The notes below the pieces were generated by a model. That model ran no database searches. It was not told the origin of the DNA and was given only the letters and a program-made list of their open reading frames with translations. Positions 1-8,126 of a DNA stretch of 64,000 nucleotides are shown one piece after another. Numbering within the stretch: position 1 is the stretch's first letter; every line of letters starts with the position of its first letter. Position numbers and translations under genes: made by a program. The stretch is from Marinobacter sp. C7 (GTDB taxonomy: Bacteria; Pseudomonadota; Gammaproteobacteria; Pseudomonadales; Oleiphilaceae), in the NCBI RefSeq assembly GCF_022343555.1, contig NZ_JAKQZH010000002.1, forward strand, positions 372,001-436,000, in the 5' to 3' direction.

Positions 1-645
1 GGCTTCACCACCCTGAGCCTGCTTACCTTGTTGAGCCTGCGCCTGTGGAGGAAGGCAAGAGCCCTACCCAGACCCGTGACGGCGCCCGGCCTGGCCCGGT
101 TCCGGCCCTGGCTCTACGGCGGATTACTGCTGGTCGTGCTGCAGATCGCCCTGGGCGCCTGGACTGCGGCGAACTATGCGGCGGTGGCGTGTACCGATCT
201 GCCCACCTGCCAGGGCCAGTGGTGGCCGGAAGGCATGGATTTTCGCCATGGCTTTGACGTCGCCCAGCACGTGGGTCCGAACTACCTGGGCGGGCAGCTG
301 ACGGCGGATGGTCGGGTCGCCATTCATGTCACCCATCGCCTTGGCGCGATGGTCGTGTTGGCCTGGTTTACGGTCCTGTTGGCCCTGATGTGGCAGCGGC
401 GCGGTGCCAGCGGTCTGGACCGGTCCATTATCCTGGTGGCGGCGGTACTGGCCGCGCAGATTGCGCTGGGACTGGCCAACGTGCTTCTTCACATTCCTCT
501 TTCAATCGCGGTGGCTCATAACGCGATGGGTGCGGGACTGCTGCTGGCCGTGATTCATCTCGTCTGGCGCCACCATCTGCTACCCGGGACCCAGACTACA
601 AACGCAACCCAAACGACAACCATAAATCGGGAGGTAACGGCATGA
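1..645 (+). CDS. ctaA: Haem A synthase CtaA/Cox15 family, 5' end outside the window
   Basis: Inner-membrane enzyme that oxidises haem O to haem A for aa3-type cytochrome oxidase. The frame is open from base 1, so about 214 C-terminal residues of a protein usually near 340-360 are present. Several hydrophobic helices are visible. Two candidate haem-ligand histidine regions can be seen: IHVTHRLGA (about residue 105) and VAHNAMGAGLL (about residue 170). A pair of cysteines in CTDLPTCQG matches the periplasmic loop typical of the family. The stop overlaps the ctaB start by ATGA, so the two are translationally coupled. The oxidase structural genes probably lie just upstream of the window (inference). 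Confidence 0.93.
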   Translation, partial: GFTTLSLLTLLSLRLWRKARALPRPVTAPGLARFRPWLYGGLLLVVLQIALGAWTAANYAAVACTDLPTCQGQWWPEGMDFRHGFDVAQHVGPNYLGGQLTADGRVAIHVTHRLGAMVVLAWFTVLLALMWQRRGASGLDRSIILVAAVLAAQIALGLANVLLHIPLSIAVAHNAMGAGLLLAVIHLVWRHHLLPGTQTTNATQTTTINREVTA

Positions 646-1562
646 GCGAGCAAGTGAAGGCGCTGCCGGCCCGGAATAACGCGAGTGTTTCCGGAAAGAC
701 CATTTCCTGGCGGGATTACCTGGAGCTGACCAAGCCCCGGGTGGTTGCGTTGATGATCCTGACCTCCGTGATCGGCATGCTGCTGGCGGCTCCGGGGGTG
801 CCCGGCTGGAGCGTACTGCTGTTTGGTAACCTGGGCATCGCCCTGCTGGCGGGTGCTGCTGCGGTCGTGAACCACGTCGTGGATCAGAAGATCGACACCG
901 TTATGGCCCGCACCCGCAAGCGCCCGGTCGCCACGGGCAAGATTGCCCCGACCGATGCCATCGTGTTTGCCACCCTGCTGGCCTGCCTTGGCATGGCCAT
1001 CCTGATGCTGATGGTCAATCACCTGACGGCCTGGCTGACCCTGGCCTCTCTGGTGGGTTACGCGGGCGTCTATACCCTGTTCCTGAAACGGGCGACACCC
1101 CAGAACATCACCATCGGCGGCCTCGCCGGTGCGATGCCACCCTTGCTGGGCTGGACCGCGGTCACTGGGCAGGTGGAAGGTCACGCCCTGCTGTTGGTCC
1201 TGATCATCTTCGCGTGGACACCGCCGCACTTCTGGGCTCTGGCCATCCACCGCAAGGAGGAGTACGCCAAGGCAGGAATCCCGATGTTGCCGGTTACCCA
1301 CGGCAACAAGTACACCGAGCTGCATATCCTGCTGTACACCCTGATGTTGCTGGCGGTCAGCCTGCTACCGTTTGTCACAGGCATGTCCGGCGGTATCTAT
1401 CTCATCGGTGCCCTGGCCCTTGGCCTGCGCTTCCTGCAGTACGCCATCCGGCTGCTGAAGGGTGATGATCGCCGCGTCGCCCTGAATACCTTCAAGTATT
1501 CCATCACTTATCTCATGGCGCTGTTTGTGGTACTCCTTGTGGATCATTTCGTTTTCTTCTAA
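642..1562 (+). CDS. ctaB: Protohaem IX farnesyltransferase (haem O synthase)
   Basis: Transfers a farnesyl group to protohaem to make haem O, the substrate of the CtaA encoded immediately before it. The protein has 306 residues, normal for the UbiA-type CyoE/CtaB family, with about nine hydrophobic helices. The first Asp-rich prenyl-diphosphate motif is seen in NHVVDQKIDTVMARTRKRP. A loop near residue 200 (WTPPHFWALAIHRKEEYAKAG) is characteristic of this family. GGGAGG stands 7 bases before the ATG. It overlaps ctaA and is followed by a long hairpin before sco. Confidence 0.96.
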   Translation: MSEQVKALPARNNASVSGKTISWRDYLELTKPRVVALMILTSVIGMLLAAPGVPGWSVLLFGNLGIALLAGAAAVVNHVVDQKIDTVMARTRKRPVATGKIAPTDAIVFATLLACLGMAILMLMVNHLTAWLTLASLVGYAGVYTLFLKRATPQNITIGGLAGAMPPLLGWTAVTGQVEGHALLLVLIIFAWTPPHFWALAIHRKEEYAKAGIPMLPVTHGNKYTELHILLYTLMLLAVSLLPFVTGMSGGIYLIGALALGLRFLQYAIRLLKGDDRRVALNTFKYSITYLMALFVVLLVDHFVFF

Positions 1563-1582
1563 CCCGAGGCACACAGTCTGGA

Positions 1583-1674
1583 GGAGTGGGTGGGGGTACC
1601 TTTTCTGGCGGGAACAATTGTCTGAGCGTAGCGAGTTGTTTGTTCCCAGAAGAAAAGGTACCCCCGCCCGCTCC
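1583..1674. repeat. 92-bp intergenic inverted repeat
   Basis: Two 35-base arms (1583-1617 and 1640-1674) match at 30 positions and surround a 22-base loop containing GAGCGTAGCGAG. Each arm includes GGGGGTACCTTTTCT and GGGAACAA. It fills the gap between ctaB and sco. Neither arm is followed by a T run, so it does not look like a standard intrinsic terminator. It may be a dispersed palindromic repeat or an mRNA-stabilising hairpin. No second copy was seen in this window. Confidence 0.75.
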
Positions 1675-1703
1675 TAGTCCCGGAGTTTGGTATTGGAGTA
1701 CTG

Positions 1704-2366
1704 ATGAATCGGTCCGTGCGGATAACGCTGGTTGCGCTGCTGTTAATTGTTCTGCTGATTTTTGGTCTTGTGGTTGCCCGCCAGGTTTATCTGGTGGGCG
1801 GAGATCCGCAGCCGGCGCCGGATCTCGCCGAATTCAATACCTATGTGTATGACCAGGCCAAGCCCTTGGTGCCGTTCACACTGACCAACGAGAACGGCGA
1901 GACAGTGACCCGGGAAGATCTGAAGGGGCGCTGGACCTTCGCCTTTGTCGGCTACACCAACTGCCCGGATATCTGTCCGGCGGCGATGGCGAATCTGCGC
2001 CAGCTGGACCAGCGCCTGCCGGCGGAGTTGCCGCAGCCGGACTACCTGCTAATCAGTGCCGATCCGGAACACGACACGCCGCAGAAGCTGAAGGATTACA
2101 CTGCCTTCTTCGGGGAGCACTTCCACGGCCTGACCGGGGATCTCGAAACCACCCGGGCCCTGGCGAAGAGCCTGAGCGCGGTGTTCGTCCACCGGGAGGT
2201 GGACGGGGAGTTGCTGGTGGATCACAGCGGTCATTTTGCGTTGCTGAACCCGGACGGACAGCTGCAGGCGCTGATTCAGCCACCGCACCGGCCGGAGGAA
2301 CTGGCCCAGGCCTTTGAGCGGATCTATCAGTGGGCCAAGGCCAATCGGGAACGGACAAGCTCCTGA
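1704..2366 (+). CDS. SCO1/SenC family copper chaperone for cytochrome oxidase
   Basis: Membrane-anchored thioredoxin-fold protein of 220 residues that helps assemble the CuA centre of cytochrome c oxidase. An N-terminal hydrophobic anchor spans about residues 8-27. The copper-binding CPDIC motif is in YTNCPDICP (about residues 90-98), and a downstream conserved His is in DHSGHFALL. GGAG lies 7 bases before the ATG. Its position after ctaA-ctaB completes a haem and copper supply set for the terminal oxidase. Called from motif and context. Confidence 0.93.
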   Translation: MNRSVRITLVALLLIVLLIFGLVVARQVYLVGGDPQPAPDLAEFNTYVYDQAKPLVPFTLTNENGETVTREDLKGRWTFAFVGYTNCPDICPAAMANLRQLDQRLPAELPQPDYLLISADPEHDTPQKLKDYTAFFGEHFHGLTGDLETTRALAKSLSAVFVHREVDGELLVDHSGHFALLNPDGQLQALIQPPHRPEELAQAFERIYQWAKANRERTSS

Positions 2367-2459
2367 TCGACGGGTATTTTTGGCCATGGTCCAAAAGACA
2401 TCCGGTCAGGGGTGGCTTAGACTGTTGGGCTGATTAACCGACCGCCGGATTGTTCGCCG

Positions 2460-3662
2460 ATGCCAACCCAGAGTTCCACCCCACCCAAAGAGCTGTTTTC
2501 CGTCCTTGCCGCCGGTGCGCTGGTGTTGCTGGTGGTTCACGGTCTTGGCCGGTTCATTTACACCCCTCTGCTGCCCTACCTGGTCGACGATGGTCAGTTC
2601 AGTGCGGCTAACGGCGCGGCGGTGGCCACCTGGAACTACCTGGGCTACCTGATGGGCGCCATGCTGGCGATCCGCTGGCACCGGATTGACCAGATTCGCA
2701 CGCTGCTGCCGGTATCCCTCGCCGTCCATGTGATCACGACCCTGGTGATCACCCAGACCGATAACCTGACCTTCATTTCGGCCAGTCGCTGGCTGAACGG
2801 TGTGGCCAACGGCATGGTGTTTGTCCATGCGCCGGCGCTGATTCTCGAGTGGCTGGTCTTGCGTAACCGGGCCTCCAGAAGCGGGCTCGTCTACATCGGT
2901 GTCGGCCTCGGGTTACTGGTGTCCAGTGGCCTGGTAACCGGCAGTGCCAACTGGCTAGAGGGCGGTGAGCGCTGGTGGCCGGCGGCGCTGCTGTCCATTC
3001 CATTGGCGTGGTGGGGCGCGGCCAGGCTGATGCGGCTCGAGGTGCCCGTCGGCGAGCTGAACCATACCGGCAAGCCGGTCACCACTCCATTGCTGGACCG
3101 GGCCAGTATTCCCCTGTTCCTGTCCTACGCCGGTGCCGGTCTCGGCTACATTCTGCCGATGACCTTCCTGCCCCTGCTAGCGAAGCTGGAGCTGTCCCCG
3201 GGCCACTGGCTGCTGGACGGCACCTGGGTCATCGTGGCTCTGTTTACCATTCCCGCGCCCTGGCTCTGGAACAAGCTGGGCGGCAAAATCGGCGATCTCC
3301 CGGCTCTCAAGCTGAACTTTCTGATTCAGCTACTGGGCGTCCTGGCTGCCGTCATCCTGCCTGAGGGGCTTGGACTGATCCTGTGCGCGGCTCTGGTCGG
3401 TAGCACCTTCCTCGGTACCGTCCTGTTGACCCAGCGTATCGGTCGCGCCCTGCATCCGCATCAGGGCCCGCGGCTGTCAGCGGCCATGGTGGCGCTCTAT
3501 GGGTTCACCCAAATGGTGGGGCCCTGGCTGACCAAGCAGTGGCTCGATGGCGGCGGCACGCTGGTGTCGGCGTTCGGTATTGGGGTGGGGGCACTGGCGT
3601 TCGGGCTGGTGTTCGCGTTCTTCGTGCCCCGGCCGGAAATCTGGCATGCGCGTGAACCCTGA
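2460..3662 (+). CDS. YbfB/YjiJ family MFS transporter
   Basis: Twelve-helix major facilitator of 400 residues. The opening helix (VLLVVHGLGRFIYTPLLPYL) with the following NYLGYLMGAMLA segment is typical of the YbfB/YjiJ branch, whose substrates are mostly unknown. The 3' end is next to the start of hrpB, but nothing links the two functionally. No clear Shine-Dalgarno sequence precedes the ATG. Substrate cannot be inferred. Confidence 0.85.
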   Translation: MPTQSSTPPKELFSVLAAGALVLLVVHGLGRFIYTPLLPYLVDDGQFSAANGAAVATWNYLGYLMGAMLAIRWHRIDQIRTLLPVSLAVHVITTLVITQTDNLTFISASRWLNGVANGMVFVHAPALILEWLVLRNRASRSGLVYIGVGLGLLVSSGLVTGSANWLEGGERWWPAALLSIPLAWWGAARLMRLEVPVGELNHTGKPVTTPLLDRASIPLFLSYAGAGLGYILPMTFLPLLAKLELSPGHWLLDGTWVIVALFTIPAPWLWNKLGGKIGDLPALKLNFLIQLLGVLAAVILPEGLGLILCAALVGSTFLGTVLLTQRIGRALHPHQGPRLSAAMVALYGFTQMVGPWLTKQWLDGGGTLVSAFGIGVGALAFGLVFAFFVPRPEIWHAREP

Positions 3663-3678
3663 CAACGACGGCAACACT

Positions 3679-6153
3679 ATGCTGCCCATAGACCGAATCC
3701 TGCCGGAGCTGAAAACGACTCTGGTGACCAATACGACCGTCCTGTTACAGGCTCCTCCGGGCGCGGGGAAGACCACCCGTGTACCTCTGGTTCTGCTGGA
3801 TGCCCCCTGGCGGGAGGATCGCAAGATTCTGATGCTGGAGCCGAGGCGGCTGGCGGCGCGCTCGGCTGCGCGATTCATGGCCAGACAGCTGGGTGAGTCG
3901 CCGGGCCAGACAGTGGGTTACCGAACCCGGCTGGATACCCGGGTTTCCGGTACCACCCGGATTGAGGTCGTCACAGAGGGCATCCTGACGCGCCTGATCC
4001 AGAACGACCCCATGCTGGAAGACTACGCCGCCGTTCTATTCGACGAATTCCACGAGCGTTCCCTGCAGGCAGACCTGGGACTGGCCCTGGTGCGTGAGTC
4101 CCAGCAAGCACTGCGGGAAGACCTGCGTTTGCTGGTGATGTCGGCCACGCTGGAAACAGCGTCCATCGCCCGGTTTCTTGGTGATGTGCCGGTGATCAGT
4201 AGCGAAGGGCGGGCGTATCCGGTGGAAGTGGCTTACCGGCCAGCGCCCCGGAACGCACGGCTTGTGGATCAGGTGGTGGCGGTGGTGCAGGAAGCCCTTC
4301 GTGACCAGACCGGTTCCCTGTTGGTCTTCCTGCCCGGTGCTGGCGAGATCCGCCGGGTGGCGCAGCAGCTGCAGGGCCAGGTGCCGGATCACGTCGTTCT
4401 GGCGCCCCTGTATGGCAACCTCAGTGGCGAAGCTCAGGACCGGGCCATTGCGCCTGCCCCGGATGGTACCCGAAAGGTGGTGCTGGCGACCGCCATAGCC
4501 GAGACCAGTCTGACAATCGAGGGTGTGCGGGTGGTCATCGACGCCGGTCAGCAGCGTCGGGCGGTGTTCGATGCCAACAGTGGCATGACCCGATTGGTAA
4601 CCGGCCGGGTATCGAAGGCGTCGGCGGAACAACGAAAGGGCCGGGCTGGCCGGGTGGAACCGGGTGTCTGTTACCGGCTCTGGAGTGAATCGGAGCAGTT
4701 TGGTCTGGCGGAGTTCACGCCCCCGGAAATTCGGGAGGCGGATCTGGCGCCACTGGTGCTGGAGCTGGCCCAATGGGGCGCTCGCTCGCCAGACCAGGTG
4801 GCCTGGATTGACCCTCCTCCCCGGCCCCACTGGCAACAGGCGGTGGCCCTGCTGCAATGGCTTGACCTGCTTGATGACCAGGGAGCCATCACCGACCATG
4901 GCAAGGCGGCGCGGGACCTCGGTATTCACCCCCGTCTGGCTCATATGGTCCTTCGCGGACGGAAGCTGGGATTCGGCGGGCTGGCAGCGGAGTTGGCCGC
5001 TCTGCTCGGGGAGAGGGATCTGCTGGGGCCGGGTGAAGGGGCGGACCTGCACCAAAGGGTCCGCCAGCTGCGCGGCGAGTTGGGCGGTCGGCGCGTCGAT
5101 CCGGCCCGGCTGAAAGCCGTGCGGCAGGCGGCAAAACGTCTGGATACCGGTGCCCTCCAGGGCCCGGAACCGGGTGAGGCCCTTGTGGGCCGATTGCTGG
5201 CCCAGGCCTATCCTGACCGGATCGCTCGCCGGCGCAGCGGATCGGCACCGCGCTATCAACTGAGCAATGGCAAGGGGGCGGTGTTGCGAGAGGAGGATCC
5301 CCTCGCCCGCCACGACTGGCTGGTGGCTGCCGATCTGGATGGCAAGGCCCGGGAGGCGGCCATTTACCTGGCTGCACCGGTGGATCTACCGGACCTGGAA
5401 CAGGATCTGGCCGACCACATCACGGAGCAGGACGAGGCCCTGTGGGATGACCGGCGGGGCACCGTGGTTGCCCGCAAGGTGCGGAAGCTCGGGGAGCTGG
5501 TGCTGGCCGAGCAGGCATTGCCCCAGGTGGATCCCGCGCTGCTTCAGCAGGGTCTGCTGGATGCGGTGCGCAGGAAAGGGCTGGACAGTCTGCCCTGGAC
5601 GCCCGAAGCGCGGCAGTGGTGTGCCCGGGTCCGATTGCTGGCGGAAACATTTCCGGGGGACTGGCCGGATACCGGGGATGATGCCCTGCTGGCAAGCCTG
5701 GACACCTGGCTGGGCCCGTTCCTTGCCGGTCTGCAGCGCTGGTCCGATCTCGCCAGGCTTGATCTTCACCAGGCCCTGGGCTCGCTGCTGGATTACCAAC
5801 AGCAGCAACAGCTGGAAACCCTGGCGCCCCGAACCCTGACCATTCCCGCCGGGCAGACAGTCACGCTTGATTACACCCCGGACAACGGTCCGGTGCTTGC
5901 AGCCAAGCTTCAGGCCCTCTTTGGCTGGACTGAAACCCCCAGAGTGGCCGGCGGCGAGGTCCCGGTGGTCATCCACCTGTTGTCCCCGGCGCAGAGGCCT
6001 CTGGCGGTCACCGCCGACCTGAGCAGTTTCTGGCGCAATGCCTATCCGGACGTGCGTAAGGACATGCGTGGTCGCTACCCCAAGCACCCCTGGCCGGAGG
6101 ATCCGTTTACCGCCGAGGCCCAGCAGGGAACGAAAAAACGCCCTGATCGCTGA
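3679..6153 (+). CDS. hrpB: ATP-dependent RNA helicase HrpB
   Basis: DEAH-type helicase of 824 residues, the usual HrpB size. Walker A (APPGAGKTTR) lies near residues 25-35, and the DEAH-box variant DEFH is at residues 122-125, followed by ERSLQADLGL. Helicase motif III SATLE and motif VI QRKGRAGR are present, and the HrpB-type C-terminal region follows. I chose the ATG beginning MLPIDRIL because that is where family similarity starts. An earlier in-frame ATG at 3646 would overlap the MFS gene. The 3' end overlaps the convergent eIF-2B-like gene by 47 bases. Confidence 0.94.
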   Translation: MLPIDRILPELKTTLVTNTTVLLQAPPGAGKTTRVPLVLLDAPWREDRKILMLEPRRLAARSAARFMARQLGESPGQTVGYRTRLDTRVSGTTRIEVVTEGILTRLIQNDPMLEDYAAVLFDEFHERSLQADLGLALVRESQQALREDLRLLVMSATLETASIARFLGDVPVISSEGRAYPVEVAYRPAPRNARLVDQVVAVVQEALRDQTGSLLVFLPGAGEIRRVAQQLQGQVPDHVVLAPLYGNLSGEAQDRAIAPAPDGTRKVVLATAIAETSLTIEGVRVVIDAGQQRRAVFDANSGMTRLVTGRVSKASAEQRKGRAGRVEPGVCYRLWSESEQFGLAEFTPPEIREADLAPLVLELAQWGARSPDQVAWIDPPPRPHWQQAVALLQWLDLLDDQGAITDHGKAARDLGIHPRLAHMVLRGRKLGFGGLAAELAALLGERDLLGPGEGADLHQRVRQLRGELGGRRVDPARLKAVRQAAKRLDTGALQGPEPGEALVGRLLAQAYPDRIARRRSGSAPRYQLSNGKGAVLREEDPLARHDWLVAADLDGKAREAAIYLAAPVDLPDLEQDLADHITEQDEALWDDRRGTVVARKVRKLGELVLAEQALPQVDPALLQQGLLDAVRRKGLDSLPWTPEARQWCARVRLLAETFPGDWPDTGDDALLASLDTWLGPFLAGLQRWSDLARLDLHQALGSLLDYQQQQQLETLAPRTLTIPAGQTVTLDYTPDNGPVLAAKLQALFGWTETPRVAGGEVPVVIHLLSPAQRPLAVTADLSSFWRNAYPDVRKDMRGRYPKHPWPEDPFTAEAQQGTKKRPDR

Positions 6154-6970
6154 CCCGTCCGGTGACCAGCCGCACCGGCACGGTTTCGAAGTAGATATTG
6201 CGGGTCCGGATATGGGCGCCGGTGGGGCCACAGAGTTCTTCCGGCGCCATTTCCTCAAGATGCACCGACCCGGTCGTAGCGGAACTGTCCTTGAAGCTGT
6301 CTGCCAGCACCCAGAGAGGTTTGCCCCGGTCCCGGGCAGCAAGGGCGAGCAGATAGCTGCCACTCTTGTTCACGAAGTGCTGGTCTGAAAGCCAGGTGTC
6401 GCAGCCACTGAACGCAATATCCGCTGCGGGGACGAACAGTCCCAGCTGGGCATCGGTGATCAGGGTTACCGGGATCCCCAGCTCATCCAGCTCCCGGGCC
6501 AGGGTAAACCCCTCGTTGCCGGGACTGCTCTGGGTGCAGATGACAGAAAAGGGGTGCTGGCGTTCAGCCAGCAACCGTAACAGGGCCACCACCTGGGAGC
6601 TGCGGCTGTGGGTAAGGATGGTCGCCTGTTCGGGCACCAGCTCGGCGGCGCTGAGGGCAACCCGCTCGTTGGCCCGGGTCAGCTGTTCCAGTACCGAACT
6701 GACCACCGGGGCGGCCTGCTCGGACACATTGCTGTGGTCTCGCCAGGCGCCAAACAGCTCCCGGCAGCGAGCTATGGCGTTGGCCAGGGGGACCATGCTC
6801 GGTCGGGCTGCGCTCAGGCTCTCGAAGAGTTCATCCAGGGCAGTGGCGGGCACGGTTTCCGAGAGCAGCCACTGGTGAATCCCCTGAATCGTTTTTCGTG
6901 CCAGCTGTGTTGCTCCGGACTGTTGATCCTCTCGGGTGGTTTCGAGGATGGCGCGAGCCTTTGTATCCAT
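6107..6970 (-). CDS. Initiation factor 2B-like (eIF-2B alpha/beta/delta) family protein
   Basis: Protein of 287 residues. An alpha-helical N-terminal half leads into the Rossmann-like fold typical of eIF-2B alpha/beta/delta relatives, which in bacteria include MtnA and ribose-1,5-bisphosphate isomerases. Supporting stretches are ILTHSRSSQVVALLRLL, GIPVTLITDAQLG, and AFSGCDTWLSDQHFVNKSGSYLLALAARDRGKPLWVL, the last carrying the family's GxD...NKxG pattern. The true substrate is unknown; MtnA-specific residues were not established. It runs tail-to-tail with hrpB. Confidence 0.75.
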   Translation of the reverse strand: MDTKARAILETTREDQQSGATQLARKTIQGIHQWLLSETVPATALDELFESLSAARPSMVPLANAIARCRELFGAWRDHSNVSEQAAPVVSSVLEQLTRANERVALSAAELVPEQATILTHSRSSQVVALLRLLAERQHPFSVICTQSSPGNEGFTLARELDELGIPVTLITDAQLGLFVPAADIAFSGCDTWLSDQHFVNKSGSYLLALAARDRGKPLWVLADSFKDSSATTGSVHLEEMAPEELCGPTGAHIRTRNIYFETVPVRLVTGRVSDQGVFSFPAGPRR

Positions 6971-7125
6971 GGTGATTTCTCCGGTTTTCTTTGGATGTCC
7001 GGTCTATCAGAGCGTAGCAGGGTTTCTCTCAGCTCGATTTTGTCGGGGTCGACGGATAATACCGCTTGCCAGATGCCCGAAGCTGAATAAAATGCGTGCA
7101 GTTTCCCATCAGTGCGGCAGTCACC

Positions 7126-7941
7126 ATGCACCTTGTTTCCTTCAATGCGTTCCGTACCCTCGGTTTTCCCGACACCACCGTGCTCAAGCCCGAGCACTAC
7201 CTGCAGCACAAGGCGCTGCTGAGGGAGGCAGACTGGGTGCTGTTCCCGGAATACTGGCAACTGAACGCCCTGGTCCACGGCCTCAAGTGCCGGGTGTTCC
7301 CCAGTGTTGCCAGCTACCGGATCGGCCATGACAAGGTCGAGATGACCCGCGCGTTTCAGACCGTGGCACCGGAACACACGCCGTGGACCATGATCGAGGC
7401 CAACGGCCCCCGGGAGCGCGAGATGGTCTGGGACGCCATGGGCCTGCCCTTCGTGGCCAAGCTTCCTAAGGCCAGCATGGGCGACGGTGTATGGCTGATC
7501 GAGACCCGGGAGGACTGGCGCCGCTACTGCGAACGCACCGAGGTACTCTACGCCCAGGAATACCTGCCCATCGATCGTGATGTCCGGGTGGTGGTGATCG
7601 GGGATGAGGTACTGACGGCCTACTGGCGCACCCAGGCGGACCAGGGCTTCTACAACAACGTGGCCCGGGGTGGCCGGATCGACAACAGCCCGGTGCCGCA
7701 GGCGGCGATCGACCTGGCGCTGAGGCTTGCCCGGGAGCTCGGGGTAGATCATGCCGGGTTCGATATCGCGCTGGTGGAAGGTTACCCCTACGTGCTGGAG
7801 TTCAACCGGCTGTTTGGCAACAAGGGCCTGGACAAGGGCACCGACCTGCAGCAGGCCATTCTCGGGTATCTGAAACAACAGAGCGAACCCCGGGATCCGG
7901 ACGGTCCTACCGGACCGCCGCGGTGGCCGGTGGCGGTCTGA
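7126..7941 (+). CDS. RimK-like ATP-grasp protein
   Basis: Predicted ATP-dependent carboxylate-amine ligase fold of 271 residues. ATP-grasp elements are visible: VAKLPKASMGDGVWLI (nucleotide loop), AQEYLPIDRDVRVVVIGDEV, and the metal-binding end GFDIALVEGYPYVLEFNRLFG. The acceptor is unknown. I prefer the ATG (MHLVSFNAFRTLG) over a GTG 30 bases upstream, though neither has a strong ribosome-binding site. It is divergent from the eIF-2B-like gene and upstream of ornithine decarboxylase, from which it is separated by a terminator-like hairpin. Confidence 0.75.
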   Translation: MHLVSFNAFRTLGFPDTTVLKPEHYLQHKALLREADWVLFPEYWQLNALVHGLKCRVFPSVASYRIGHDKVEMTRAFQTVAPEHTPWTMIEANGPREREMVWDAMGLPFVAKLPKASMGDGVWLIETREDWRRYCERTEVLYAQEYLPIDRDVRVVVIGDEVLTAYWRTQADQGFYNNVARGGRIDNSPVPQAAIDLALRLARELGVDHAGFDIALVEGYPYVLEFNRLFGNKGLDKGTDLQQAILGYLKQQSEPRDPDGPTGPPRWPVAV

Positions 7942-8025
7942 GCCTGTGCTCTGGTGACAATTTCCATGCCATAACCCTCCCACCCTGTTTGTTTTACCTA
8001 TGGGTAGATATGCGCATTTGCGGTG

Positions 8026-8092
8026 ATCGGGGAAAAGCCCGATGATCGCGCCATCTTACGGGTGCTGCAGCGTTGCTGTAGCGCCTTTTTTT
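8026..8092 (+). promoter_or_regulatory. Two-hairpin leader ending in an intrinsic terminator before ornithine decarboxylase
   Basis: A 6-bp hairpin (ATCGGG/CCCGAT, 8026-8043) is followed by an 11-bp stem (8061-8085), perfect when G-U pairs are allowed, directly followed by seven Ts. The terminator ends only 34 bases before the decarboxylase ATG. It either ends the ATP-grasp transcript or acts as an attenuator in the decarboxylase leader. GCGCC at 8049-8053 could pair with GGTGC at the start of the stem and compete with it (inference). Confidence 0.6.
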
Positions 8093-8126
8093 ATGCCTGT
8101 TTGCCCTGTGGAGGGAAACACCACCC

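Noticed and set aside
4036..5313. 425-residue open frame antisense to hrpB
   Set aside because: Shadow of hrpB with no recognisable domain.
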